Below, piece after piece: positions 54,901 through 64,000 of a DNA stretch of 64,000 nucleotides; position 1 is the first letter of the stretch; the number at the start of each line of letters is the position of its first letter. The translations under genes and the position numbers were made by a program. Under the pieces are notes generated by a model, which was given only the letters and a program-made list of their open reading frames with translations, ran no database searches and was not told the DNA's origin. The DNA lies in assembly GCA_013368375.1 (NCBI GenBank), contig JAACJP010000046.1, forward strand, positions 62,001 to 126,000, written 5' to 3'. This stretch comes from Tricholomella constricta (lineage: Eukaryota > Basidiomycota > Agaricomycetes > Agaricales > Lyophyllaceae).

Positions 54901-54933
54901 CGCCGTAGTTCCAGCAGAACGTTTCGGGGGCAT
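48993..54933 (-). pseudogene. gag-pol of gypsy D, 5' part: Gag, protease, RT, RNase H; interrupted by C
   Basis: One open frame of about 1,980 codons starting MPPKRSAGTTAAPTRG at 54933. No gag/pol frame break, unlike A, B and C. Gag domain near residues 660-850 (LAPSNWTGRVLDWWDALP, FEFEEMRFRQVNHDKEMPI). CCHC knuckle CYICTSPMHFARDC near residue 910. Retropepsin GRLDSGADITLI near residue 1081, RT YIDDIVVYS near 1590, RNase H LYTDASDFALGAS. It breaks at the C insertion (..TAEAN) and continues at 38494 with integrase and chromodomain. No lesion seen in this part. Confidence 0.92.
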
Positions 54934-55248
54934 AGGTGGCAGTTGTCAATGAGTTCAACGAAGGATATTCGGCGACCCTTATAGCGGATTCGTCGAGTAG
55001 GTAACTCAGGAGGTAAGGGGATCCGGGGTGCATAAATTTTCATTTTGAAGGTTTAGGCGTGCCAAGGGAGTCGAATAAAAGCGATCGGGGGGAGAGCGTA
55101 AGCAGACTGAATAGAATTTGCAAAGGTGTAGACGTAGTCGGCCGATCCATGGCGCGACAGGGGTACATTGGTTCGCTCAAGGAGAGCGAACGGTTTTACG
55201 GGGCAGGACTTCACTTCACTTGGATGAAGTCCGCGGTGCCCCCACCAT
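54934..55248 (-). other. leader of gypsy D between 5' LTR and gag
   Basis: About 315 bp of untranslated leader. On the sense strand it begins A-TGGTGGGGGCACC, so a TGG-starting tRNA-type primer site is likely. No complement to it was found in the D LTR, unlike A, B and C. The primer tRNA could not be identified. Confidence 0.55.
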
Positions 55249-55783
55249 TGTGATACCGGTCGTGAAACTTCTCGTGAGGAGAAGCCCTGCGGGCTCCCGG
55301 GTCGCAACTCTCTTGAGGAAGCGGTATCCGGGAGCGGTAGAGAGTGAGATAGGAAGATCTCCCGGGTCGCAGCTCTCTTGTAGAAGCGTTATCCGGGAGA
55401 TCGAGAGGGAAGAAAGGAGGGTGGGAGAGAGAGTCGTCTCACTCCCACCCGGGAGTTCCCGAGCCGTGTGACCCTGGGCATAGGGAGGTTTGACCCTGCC
55501 TCGGGGCTCTGTAGACCTGAGCAAGGTACGCTGTCACCCAGCGTGGGGTCCTAAGCCTAGGACATGGCGAGCGTCTTAGTCGCACTTATGAATGGCGAGC
55601 AAGGCAAGGAGATGATAGTATATTCGATAGCGTGTCTCTATGGACACGCTCCAAGTTACAGTAGTGTTTGTCAATATGTACATATGTATAAAGTAAAGGG
55701 ACCCGGGTACAACTGATGCCGGTCGCGCACGCGCCCAAGTGGCGCGCACGCCCAAGTGCCCAAGTGGCATACTCGTCGTCACA
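55249..55783 (-). repeat. 5' LTR of gypsy D
   Basis: 535 bp, the same length as the 3' LTR at 10664-17458 once A is removed, but in opposite orientation. Starts TGTGACGACGAG on the sense strand. The target duplication CCTGG (CCAGG at 55784-55788) lies outside it. Confidence 0.92.
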
Positions 55784-56955
55784 CCAGGTTGTCATCCGAG
55801 TCCGAGTCACCTTGAGGCTGATGGGGCTCGCTTGGATAGTCAGAATCATCAGGAAGGTCAAGCACACCAGAAGAGGAACTAAGGGTGGAGGCGGGACGAT
55901 AGTGGCGAGGCGAGAGAGGCATCTGAACATCTGATTCACTACTCGAAAGGAGGTCTTGTGCGGCATCATCTTTTGACCAGCGAGGAACCTAAGGACTTTT
56001 AACATTAGCAATCCACGTTCAGAAATTCAAACCCACCTCGAGATTGTAACCCTCAGCATAATTCTCCACATTTATATCTTCCTCTTCCTTGTTCTGGCTC
56101 TCATCAGACTCCGACTGGCTGTCTTCGCCGCTATGTGATTTGAAGCTCGAAGAATCATCATTGTTGTCATAGTCTATTGTCGGGCTGTCATTTTTTGTCT
56201 TCCCTTTCGCACCTACTAAGGGTGTAGTAAGAATTATTGAGCTTGAGCAAACGAAATCAATTACTGACTGTTCTTCAAGGCTGTCTGCTTCTTGACAACG
56301 GCAATACTCTGGGACTTTCTCAGGTCGATTCGTGGGTCAGGCTTCGTGGGGAGAACAGGCAAGGACTTGATGTTGGATTGTATTTGTTCTGCGTGATTGC
56401 TACGTCCAGTTTGGTCATGCTAAACACAATTATTGACATACCTGCTCTGCTTTTGGTGATGACCTTCTGCTTCTTGCTTTGCCGTTTTCCTTTGGTCATG
56501 TCAGATACTGAAGGTGAAGATCATTATCGGAAAGCAATCTCATCGAGTCAACGAGTAACAACTCTACCATCACGTTGGTCAGATGCAGAATTTTCAACGC
56601 CCTTTGGAGCTAAGTCTATCTCTGGCACAGATATTGTAGAGTGTTGACGCTTGCGAGATCTGACATTTTCTGCTTTTTTCCATACTGACTGCTGTTCAGG
56701 GGTAGGCAATTCACAGACAGCTTCGACGACATACTCTTATTTTGGTTGGCTTTCACATTTGCCTTTCGCTTTTCTAAGGATAGATGTAAGCACTAGATCT
56801 TGTCTTGTCTTTGGAGGCTATTGAATTGACTTACGTCCTTCTGGAAGAATATACTTCAGGTTGTCAATCTCGTCCTTGGAAAGGCCCTGAACATTTGTTG
56901 GGATTGACGGAGCTGGTCTAGTGTCCTCATGGCCAGATTCAAGTCGACGCTTCAT
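55784..56955 (-). pseudogene. DUF6532 domain gene, 5' half (exons 1-6a)
   Basis: Exons 56955-56835, 56735-56568, 56507-56442, 56388-56269, 56215-56037 and 55988-55784. All introns are GT..AG and phases agree. It encodes a hydrophilic N-terminal region: MKRRLESGHEDTRPAPS, YILPEGQYVVEAVCELP, KGKRQSKKQKVITKSR and an acidic Ser/Asp-rich stretch (SFKSHSGEDSQSESDESQ). The last codons (DSDSDDNL) continue in frame in the plus-strand half at 17464 (ATQAPPAINRHQQ). The start ATG is 212 bp from the divergent Plavaka ATG. Confidence 0.78.
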
Positions 56956-57167
56956 ATTCTGGAGGGCAAAACTTGGGGTGTTTGAACAAAGCGAAAGAAG
57001 TGGAGGCAGTGGAGGGAAACAGAGAAGATGGAAATTGCAGAAAAGGTGATACGATAAATTGTAAGTCAATTTCGCCTTTGATAGGAGTCGCTCGTTCCTC
57101 GTGCTTACTCATATCTCTTGTTCTTCAGTGCTCTATAAACTCTCAGACTTCTCGTACATCCCCAACT
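56956..57167. promoter_or_regulatory. shared divergent promoter region of transposon T
   Basis: 212 bp separate the two start codons. There is a TATAAAC-like motif at about 57134-57140 on the plus strand, 30 bp before the Plavaka ATG. Such a short head-to-head spacer suggests joint expression; this is inferred from layout only. Confidence 0.45.
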
Positions 57168-60100
57168 ATGGTTCAGTGCACTGGGTGTTATGAACTCTTC
57201 ACAAACGCTGGTCATAAGACTCATCTTCGTCTGACCAGAAATCCGAAATGTGCTGCTATCTACGCTGCCCAACTTCACTACTCACCTTCTCCGAGTTCTA
57301 GCATAGACATCGACCAGGAAGACAACCTCGTGCATTCCGATCCAGATGATAGCACGATACCATTTGAAGGAGACTACTTTGGGTATGGGACCGAATATGC
57401 TGACGATGACTTTGGAGACGACGGGCCTGAGGACGAACTGGATCATGAAGAGGATGATGCGCTGCAGGATGCATTGGATGCAGAGGAAGCAGAATTGGAG
57501 ACTAGATGGGAGCCAGACTATGATGCACCAATTCTCTCTGACTACGAGGATCTCATGGACGTTGACGACTCCACCGAGCTCCCCGCTACTAAAGCCGCTG
57601 AGCGCCAGATAATTGAAGATCGGCTTCGCCAAACACCAACAATAGTGCATTACCCTGGCGAAAAGGCAGGAATGCCGATTCCTGATGAAGAGCTCCATTC
57701 TGGAGGAGAGAAAGCGTACAAGGCCACCATTGGGTCATCAGGCAATCCCTGGGCACCGTTTGCATCACGGATTGACTGGGAGGTGGCAAAATGGGCAAAA
57801 ACTCGAGGATCGGGTTCAACGGCATTCAGTGACCTTCTGAACATCGAAGGAGTGAGTCGTTGATTTTTTTTTCGTCAATCCATTGCTGACGCTTTTTTGA
57901 ACCAAGGTCTGTGAGGCACTTGGGCTATCATTCAAGAACTCTCTCGAGCTTAACAAAAAAATCGATGATAAACTCCCTGGCCGCCCTCGTTTCACTCGGA
58001 AAGAAATTGTGCTTGGTGACGAGGTGTTTGAGCTCTTCTCTCGAGACATCCTAGAGTGCATTCGCGCATTATGGGGTGATTCTGACTTCAGTCCACACCT
58101 CGCTGTTGCACCTGAACGTCATTATGCTGATGCCAATTGCACTGTTCGTCTCTATCATGACATGAAGACAGGAAAATGGTGGTGGCGGGTACAGGTTTGT
58201 TTCTACATCATTGTTCGCAAATCTCAAGTTCACCTTTCTCGATGTTCTAGGAGAAAATCGAAGCTCGTTTACCGGGGGGCACAGTCATTCCCATCATCAT
58301 TTCCTCCGATAAAACCCAGCTTACCTTGTTTGGAAACAAAACTGCCTATCCAATCTATTTGACTATCGGCAACCTCCCAAAAGAAATCCGTCGTAAGCCT
58401 TCGCATCGTGGGCAGATCCTTCTCGGTTACCTCCCAACCTCACGGCTCATGCACATCTCCAATAAAGCTGCACGACGACGGACCCTAGCCAACCTGTTTC
58501 ATTTTTGCGTGGCTCACATCCTGAAGCCGCTGCATAAAGCGGGCCTCGATGGCATGAGGGTTGTTAGTGGTGATGGAGTTGCTCGTCGTGGCCATCCAAT
58601 TCTTGCTGTTTTTGCAGCAGATTATCCTGAGCAGCTTCTCGCTACGTGTTGCAAGAATGGCGAGTGTCCATCCTGCCAGGTCAAGCGTGATGAAGTTGGT
58701 GATCTCAATGCCAACGCAGAACTGCGTGATCTTGCAGCTATACTCGAAGCCCTCGAAGCTTTGGACCAGGGGCCTACAGCATTTGCTCAGGTGTGTCGGG
58801 AAGCAGGTATAAAACCTGTTGTCAAGCCTTTCTGGCTGGGCCTCCCTTACGCCAACATCTACCGATCAATTACACCCGATATCCTTCATCAGCTTTATCA
58901 AGGTGTTATCCGCCACCTTGTCGAGTGGCTCAAGAAGTGCTGTGGTCCAGCTGAGATTGACGCACGTTGTCGACGTTTACCTCCCAATCATAACATCCGC
59001 CTTTTCATGAAAGGTATTTCGACACTCTCGCGCGTTACAGGCAAGGAGCATTCCCAGATATGCAGCTTCCTCCTTGGGCTTGTCATTGATATTCGACTAT
59101 CTAATGGTGTATCTAATGCACGTATAGTTCGTGCAGTCCGCTCTCTCCTGGATTTCCTTTTCCTTGCTCAGTACCCCCTCCATTCAAGCGAAACATTGGC
59201 CCATTTAGACACCTCGCTCCGTGAATTCCACGCCAACAAGGACATCTTCCTTGACCTTGGCGTTCGAACCAACATGAACATTCCAAAGCTCCATTCTTGC
59301 TCCCACTACGTCATGTACATCAAACTCTATGGCACCACCGATAACTACAACACTGAATACACCGAGCGCCTCCACATTGAGCTTGCCAAAGATGCCTGGC
59401 GATCTACAAACTTCAAAGATGAGTTTCCCCAAATGACTCTATGGCTCGAGAGAAAGGAGAAGATATTTCGCCATGAGAAATTCATCAAGTGGCAGGTACA
59501 GGGATGCCCGGCCCCTTCCCCCTGCTTATCGTCATCCTTACCAGTTGGCGTTGCCTACGAGCGTAGTGTGAAGATGGCAAAGCATCCGAGTGCTAAGGCC
59601 GTACCTCTGGACCAGATTGTCAGCAGTTACGGTGCTACATTCTTTAGTGATGCTCTAGCACGATATGTCGCACAGTATCGCTATCCTGACGTGGCCCTAA
59701 CTGCTGCTCAGATTGAGCGCGAAGCCCTTCAAATCACAATTCCCTGCCGTTCCCTCCCCGTTTTCCACACCATCAAATTTTCTACACCCGACTACACCAC
59801 ACACAATGACCTTATCGTTGACAGCGCCCATGTCAGACCAGCCAGGCGAGATGGGCGTGGTAATGTCATTCCTGCCCGCTTCGACACTGTACTTGTTAAC
59901 CTCGGAAATGGTGGACCCGTTGGTGTTAAAGGTCCATTTTAACTTTGCTTTTTCAATTGTATAGTGCTGAAGTGTTCAATTTTCCCTCAGGATATCGTGT
60001 AGCTCAAGTTCGGGTTGTTTTTTCACTTCCAGAAAGGGTTTGCGCAAGGCTTTTTCCTACCGACATCATGCCTCCAAAACATTTAGCCTATGTCGAGTGG

Positions 60101-60346
60101 TTTACATCCTTCTCATCGCAACCGGAGCAAAACCATCATATGTACAAGATACAACGGTCCCTGAAAAATGGGGACCGCCTAGCGAGCATCATCCCGGTCA
60201 CCAACATTCGTCGGAGCGTGCATCTGTTACCAAAGTTTGGACCTATAGCACCTCGTGAGTGGACATCAAGCAATGTTCTGGATAAATGCTCGAATTTCTT
60301 CGTTAATTCCAACCTGGACCGACATATGTATCTCACTTTCTTCTAG
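57168..60346 (+). CDS. Plavaka-type transposase, intact, 1,002 residues
   Basis: Exons 57168-57851, 57907-58194, 58251-59931 and 59991-60346, phases matching; the last donor (GTCCAT) is weak. It opens with a zinc-finger-like segment ([22 protein letters not shown]-x-C) and an acidic linker typical of Plavaka proteins. The core includes [32 protein letters not shown] (first Asp), [50 protein letters not shown] (second Asp) and [17 protein letters not shown] (candidate Glu). This is the DDE nuclease of a CACTA/KDZ-related group expanded in Agaricomycetes. No stop or frameshift seen, so it may be active. Confidence 0.87.
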
Positions 60347-60749
60347 TTGGGTTCTAGCTGTTTAATACAAAAAGAGTTGTTTGGGTTTTACTTTGACCAA
60401 GCTTTCGTGTATGCCATGCATGTCGAGGGTACAATATCGTTGAATCAGTAAAGGGGTGTCCTGCGTGTCTCGCACATGTATTCTTGTTTTGGAAATTACC
60501 CACGTGTTGTCAGTTCCGCTCCGAAAGTAGAGAGCCAGCTCTCTACTTTCGGAGCGGAACCAACTGACATGTCTTGGCTGTAAACTCGCCGGCCATTATT
60601 GAAGGATTCTGCAACGACTCAAATGCCAAAAGTAATTGGCTGCTATCTTAGAGAAAAGCTAGGCCAGAATTATACTCAATAGGAAACTTTCTGCCTCTTC
60701 CATGGAAACAAGCTACATTATTTCGGGCCTTGTCTAATTTACGCCGGGA
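60347..60749. other. subterminal region of transposon T, Plavaka side
   Basis: Non-coding, between the transposase stop codon and the terminal repeat, with a strong hairpin in the middle. No ORF of note. Confidence 0.6.
60509..60568. repeat. near-perfect hairpin in T subterminal region
   Basis: A 22-bp perfect stem (arms 60514-60535 and 60538-60559) with a 2-nt loop. Then a one-sided 4-nt bulge (CCAA) and 5 further pairs (GTCAG/CTGAC). The DNA could extrude as a cruciform, or the RNA could end transcription or be diced. It may also be the remnant of a tiny inverted-repeat element. Confidence 0.85.
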
Positions 60750-60763
60750 GGTTTTTCCTGATG
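60750..60763. repeat. terminal inverted repeat of transposon T, Plavaka end
   Basis: GGTTTTTCCTGATG, identical to 19171-19184. Followed by AC and then LINE sequence. Confidence 0.82.
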
Positions 60764-61879
60764 ACGCCCATCACTATCGATGGCCTCCCCGTCAAGTATG
60801 TTACAGAGTATACCTACGTCGGCATTACCTTCGATTTCGCCAGCTCCTCAATGTTCAGAACGCACTGTACCACAAAGGCATCGGCTGCGAGCGGCATCTC
60901 TGGGGCTACCTTCACCCTTGACTCCTTCGTGGGCACCGTCCCACCCTCCGATGGCCGTCAACTATATATGGCCCGCGTTGACCCCCATCTCATTCATGGG
61001 TGTGAAGTCATCATTGATGTCGACCGCGCTGCCCTCAATGAGCTCGAGAAGGTGCAGCGGACCTTCATTCGAAGGATGCTCCATCTCTCTGCCCGCTCAT
61101 TACTACACCCACTGCATACTGAGACGGGCTTGATGCCCATCAAGTATCGCCGAATCATTCTCGCTGTCGGGTTCCTCAACTCCATTTTTCGCCTTCCACC
61201 GAACTGCCTCGCATATGTCGCCCTTATGGATTCTGTCAGCCTCGCGCAGACCCACTATCGCGATCGGCAGCCGTCGTGGGTCAAAGACCTCGTTAAAGTC
61301 TGTGGTGACCTCCCTGAGCCGGTGTTCGTCAACGTCGATGACTTACCTGGCTGCGCGCCCGGCCTCTCCATCTTAATTGAACGCTCCGCCAAAAACACTC
61401 TCCAAGCTAGCTGGGATGACTCCACTAAGCTTGTGTTTCGCGCGCGCGGTCACGACGTCTCCCGTCGTCGCCTTCAGCCCTATCTCAAGCTACCGGATCC
61501 ACGCCACAGGCATGCCATCACTCAGCTTCTCCTATGCGACCACCCGCTCGCAGTTGAGCAGCTTCGGCGCCGGCGCTTGACCACCGGACGTATTGAACGG
61601 GGACAGCGCTTATGCCGTTTCTGCAGAACAGCCGTCGAGGACGAGGTACATGCACTCTTCGGCTGCTCCTCCAGTCAGCGTCTCCTCCTTGCTCGCGACC
61701 TCTATCTCGCGCATCTTTTCAGCCAGCGTCCTGATACGCGCGCCATGTTCTATACTTCCCCTGCTACTGCTTTCGTTGACTTTCTTGTAAATCATGCCGA
61801 AACATTACCATCCTTTGCAGCTTACGTCCACGAGGTCTTCCATATCTACGATGAGGCCCCCATGTTTCTCGTTACTTGA
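60764..61879 (+). pseudogene. LINE ORF2, 3' part: thumb and C-terminal zinc-binding region
   Basis: Open from the T junction to TGA at 61877-61879, about 371 codons. It begins TPITIDGLPVKYVTEYTYVGITF, the segment that follows RT in Tad-like ORF2. Further blocks are YMARVDPHLIHGCEV, FIRRMLHLSARSLL, TETGLMPIKYRRI and a C-terminal Cys/His motif (LCRFCRTAVEDEVHALFGC). Joining to 19185 (-) with one AC gives ..HVTT-PITID.. without a frame change, so both parts come from one LINE copy. Not expressed as such now, since its 5' part is 37 kb away on the other strand. Confidence 0.85.
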
Positions 61880-62590
61880 ATCCAATATAGTCCCTTCCAT
61901 GTGTGTCATACTAAACTGGCACTCCAGCGATCTCCTTCAACCCGCCTCTCGCTTGCTAACGAACCTCTCTCCAGCGAGCGAGTCGCGCCAGTCATTCGAC
62001 TGCCCTGAGGAGCGGCCACACCACGCATCCGAAAGACAAAAAGCTACCCACCCCCGACAGCCACCAATTTTTCGTCCGCCTTACTTGATGGAAACCTTAC
62101 CTGCCTCCGGTGGAGTGTCGCGTAGGTAAACTAACCCGTGCGATCCCGTATATCACAGCGGCTCTGGTTTACTTACGTCCGTAGCATACAATTTGATGCC
62201 ATGTATGTAGTACGGGCCCCGCTCGTTCTTTTTCGGGACCTTTGCGGGAAATCCATCCATCCATCCATCCATCCAACCGTTGGTCGGTTTCAGAATCAGG
62301 TCGCGCGTGCTTACACGAAGTCCTTATTTCATATGCACTCGCGATGCGTCACAATAAAATAACAAGTATTATTAACAGACAAGTAAGTGCGTCAACCCCA
62401 GTCAGTTCCAGTACAGTGTGTACGACAAACACAGAAGGCGTCGCGGGTCACACAACTCCGAATTCGAAGTGAATGCCCGCCTCGCGTGAGTTCCCCACTC
62501 CTTGCTACACCCAAAGCCTTGAGCATCAGGGTGTGGGTGAAGAAAGAGTCAACAGCAAGAACGATCCAACCCCCCTACTTCTCGAGCTCC
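61880..62590. other. LINE 3' UTR and flank of the PPR-like gene
   Basis: The LINE 3' end must fall here but no poly-A tail or duplication is obvious. A CATC microsatellite at about 62247-62275 (tail-like) may mark it. The rest is the 3' flank of the minus-strand gene ending at 62591. A probable AATAAA-type signal lies near 62352. Confidence 0.45.
62247..62275. repeat. CATC tetranucleotide microsatellite
   Basis: About six ATCC/CATC units in a row. Possibly the tail of the LINE, since some LINEs end in short tandem repeats; this is inference. Confidence 0.75.
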
Positions 62591-64000
62591 CTATGACCTC
62601 CCCTTCCCCCTTTCCCGTGCCCCAACCTCACTCACCTCCTCACTCAGCTCCAAATACGGATGCTCCCTCCTAGGTATCATCTCCCGCTTCGCATCCGCCA
62701 CTGCCCTATACAGCCCCCTCGTCCCTTCCCCTTCCCCTTCCTTCCCTTCTCCATCCTTTCCTTCCACTTCCCCATCCTTCGCTTTCCCATCCTTGTTTCC
62801 ATCCTCCACGCCCAAGCTCGCAAACGCAGCCCGCCGCACAAGCCTCTGCAGTGGCACGAGCGCAAACTCCATATTGACCGGCACAGGCGCTTCCCCCTCG
62901 ATCATCCGCAGTTTCGGGACCGTGTATCGCTTCTGCTTCTCCCCTGCCCTGTCCCTTTCCCTTTCCCCTCCAGCGCTCCCTCCCCCGTCGCCGTCGCTGT
63001 CGGAAGCCTCGAAAAGCGGCCCCATCATCGAAAACACACTCCCCCGCGTACACTCCAGGAGCTTCTCCACCCACGCCCTATCCACAACCGTCCTTGTCCC
63101 TGCCTTTAAAAGCGGGGTGGAAGACGCGCACCCACCCCCACTCCCGAAAACGAACCGCCCCACCCACCGCACAGGCCTCCCCACCCGTACCCGATTCACA
63201 ACATGTCGGAGCACTATCTCGTACGTCGTGGCGGAGGGCGGGAGGTGGAAGACGCGGAAGGCGTTGAGGACGAGGAGGGCGCCGATGTAGTCGTGCGTGT
63301 TGAGAAAGGCGCGGAGGGCCGTGGTGAGGAGGGGCGCGGTGATGGGGAAGGCAGGCGGGCGAGTGCGAGCGTGGAAGTAGAGCATGTCGCGGAAGAGCTG
63401 GCGTGGGGGTATCACGGTGTCGGGGCGGCCACGGCGCGGGGTGCGCCGCTTGTGCACGGTGGGGTGGTAGGCCTTTGCGAGGAGCGCAAAGAGCGGGGCG
63501 AATGTGCCTGCAGTGGGGGACGTTGATATCTCGCCGGAGGAGGAGGAGGGGAGGGACAGCTCGATGACGACGCGGTACATGTCAAAGGCCGTTCGGAGTG
63601 ACGTCTGGCGGAGCTCACGGGATATGAGGGCGTTGAAGATGTGGATGTCGGGGGCGACGGCGCGGGTGGTCATCCTATCCAGGATCTTGTTGAACGCCTC
63701 CGAGTTGGCGGGGTCCGTATGTTTGAGCGCCTGCATCATAGCCGCGTAGGGCTCGGAGCTAGGCCCCCCCTCCCCCTCGTGCTCGTTGGACCGGAGAATG
63801 GTGGCAAAGGCGTCGTCCAACTGCCCCGCGCGCGTCTGCACGTCCACGAGCTTCGTCACCACCGCCCGGCTCGGCGTGTACCCCTCTCCCCTCGTCTCTA
63901 TAAACACCCTCGTAACACGCAACAAATGCCCATGCGACGCGCCCAGCCCCCCCAAGATCTCCAACAACCTCAAAAAATGCTGTTCCGTGCACTTGGGGCT
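62591..64000 (-). CDS. PPR-like helical-repeat protein, C-terminal part (gene continues beyond window)
   Basis: Open on the minus strand from the window edge to the stop at 62591, at least 469 codons without an intron. It contains helix-pair repeats such as SEAFNKILDRMTTRAVAPDIHIFNAL (written here in pieces: NKILDRMTTRAV and PDIHIFNALISREL), SLRTAFDMYRVVIE and ITAPLLTTALRAFLNTHDYIGALLVLNAFRV (LLTTALRAFLN, DYIGALLVLNAFR). The spacing fits pentatricopeptide-type mitochondrial RNA-binding proteins of fungi. The C-terminal third has a Gly/Asp/Lys-rich low-complexity stretch (GKAKDGEVEGKDGEG). Exact family member not identified; high GC like the host genes at the left end. Confidence 0.6.
   Translation of the reverse strand, partial: SPKCTEQHFLRLLEILGGLGASHGHLLRVTRVFIETRGEGYTPSRAVVTKLVDVQTRAGQLDDAFATILRSNEHEGEGGPSSEPYAAMMQALKHTDPANSEAFNKILDRMTTRAVAPDIHIFNALISRELRQTSLRTAFDMYRVVIELSLPSSSSGEISTSPTAGTFAPLFALLAKAYHPTVHKRRTPRRGRPDTVIPPRQLFRDMLYFHARTRPPAFPITAPLLTTALRAFLNTHDYIGALLVLNAFRVFHLPPSATTYEIVLRHVVNRVRVGRPVRWVGRFVFGSGGGCASSTPLLKAGTRTVVDRAWVEKLLECTRGSVFSMMGPLFEASDSDGDGGGSAGGERERDRAGEKQKRYTVPKLRMIEGEAPVPVNMEFALVPLQRLVRRAAFASLGVEDGNKDGKAKDGEVEGKDGEGKEGEGEGTRGLYRAVADAKREMIPRREHPYLELSEEVSEVGARERGKGRS

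Larger units (their letters stand above)
55784..60763 (+). mobile_element. DNA transposon T, left-hand part (DUF6532 5' half, Plavaka transposase, terminus)
   Basis: Runs from the D insertion point in DUF6532 exon 6 to the terminal repeat at 60750-60763, next to the LINE 3' part. With 17464-19184 it forms a 6.7-kb element holding two divergent genes. Ends: 14-bp inverted repeats; target duplication AC (19185-19186 as GT, 60764-60765). Confidence 0.8.

Noticed and set aside
56973..57167. Upstream GTG start for the Plavaka gene at 56973
   Set aside because: The ATG at 57168 begins the zinc-finger motif known at the start of Plavaka proteins; the upstream extension has no such character.
19171..60763. 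Inversion of about 41 kb through microhomology GGTTTTTCCTGATG at 19171 and 60750
   Set aside because: It would reunite the LINE but not D's 3' end with its body. The 14-mer is better explained as the terminal inverted repeat of transposon T, with an AC duplication and an in-frame LINE after removal.
60764..61879. An independent 5'-truncated LINE insertion
   Set aside because: It starts exactly where the minus-strand LINE stops, shares the AC duplication and continues the same codon.
1..64000. CRISPR arrays, rRNA or tRNA genes
   Set aside because: No regularly spaced repeats, no tRNA B-box in a foldable context and no rRNA-like sequence seen; the genome is fungal.

Overview
The window reads as nuclear DNA of a basidiomycete fungus, most likely an Agaricomycete. 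Evidence: genes carry many 50-70 bp GT..AG introns, host proteins match fungal ribosome-biogenesis and PPR-type families, and the mobile elements are types typical of Agaricomycetes (chromodomain Ty3/gypsy elements, a Tad-like LINE, a Plavaka DNA transposon, a DUF6532 gene).

Host genes survive only at the two ends. On the left are the 3' part of an alpha/beta-hydrolase gene (+, to 962) and a complete URB1/NPA1 ribosome-biogenesis gene (-, 1635-8770). On the right is the 3' part of a PPR-like gene (-, 62591 to the edge). Almost everything from about 9.5 to 62 kb is one intergenic insertion cluster.

The cluster resolves into a nest four levels deep. A Tad-like LINE (E) was hit in its reverse-transcriptase ORF by a 6.7-kb DNA transposon (T) with 14-bp terminal inverted repeats and a 2-bp target duplication. 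T carries two head-to-head genes: an intact Plavaka transposase and a 12-exon DUF6532 gene. A Ty3/gypsy element (D) with 535-bp LTRs entered exon 6 of the DUF6532 gene (target duplication CCTGG). Three younger gypsy elements then entered D: A (10720-16974, in D's 3' LTR, duplication GCGTG), B (23730-34248, in D's accessory ORF, duplication GTTTG) and C (38500-48987, in D's pol, duplication GTTTG). Removing each insertion with one copy of its duplication restores an open frame at every tested junction: the LINE RT, the DUF6532 exon, D pol and the D accessory ORF.

A later inversion of about 13.8 kb (9796-23568, CGGCGA at both ends) turned round the left part of the cluster. That is why D's two LTRs, the two halves of the DUF6532 gene and the two halves of the LINE now lie on opposite strands.

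B and C are sister chromoviruses with unusual biology. Each has a -1 frameshift heptamer between gag and pol, a primer site complementary to its own inferred RNA 5' end (Tf1-like self-priming), two tandem retropepsin-like modules, and a conserved three-exon gene on the antisense strand between pol and the 3' LTR. D carries a different, sense-strand accessory ORF of about 1,050 codons. All exon and frame joins were worked out by hand; no database search was possible.
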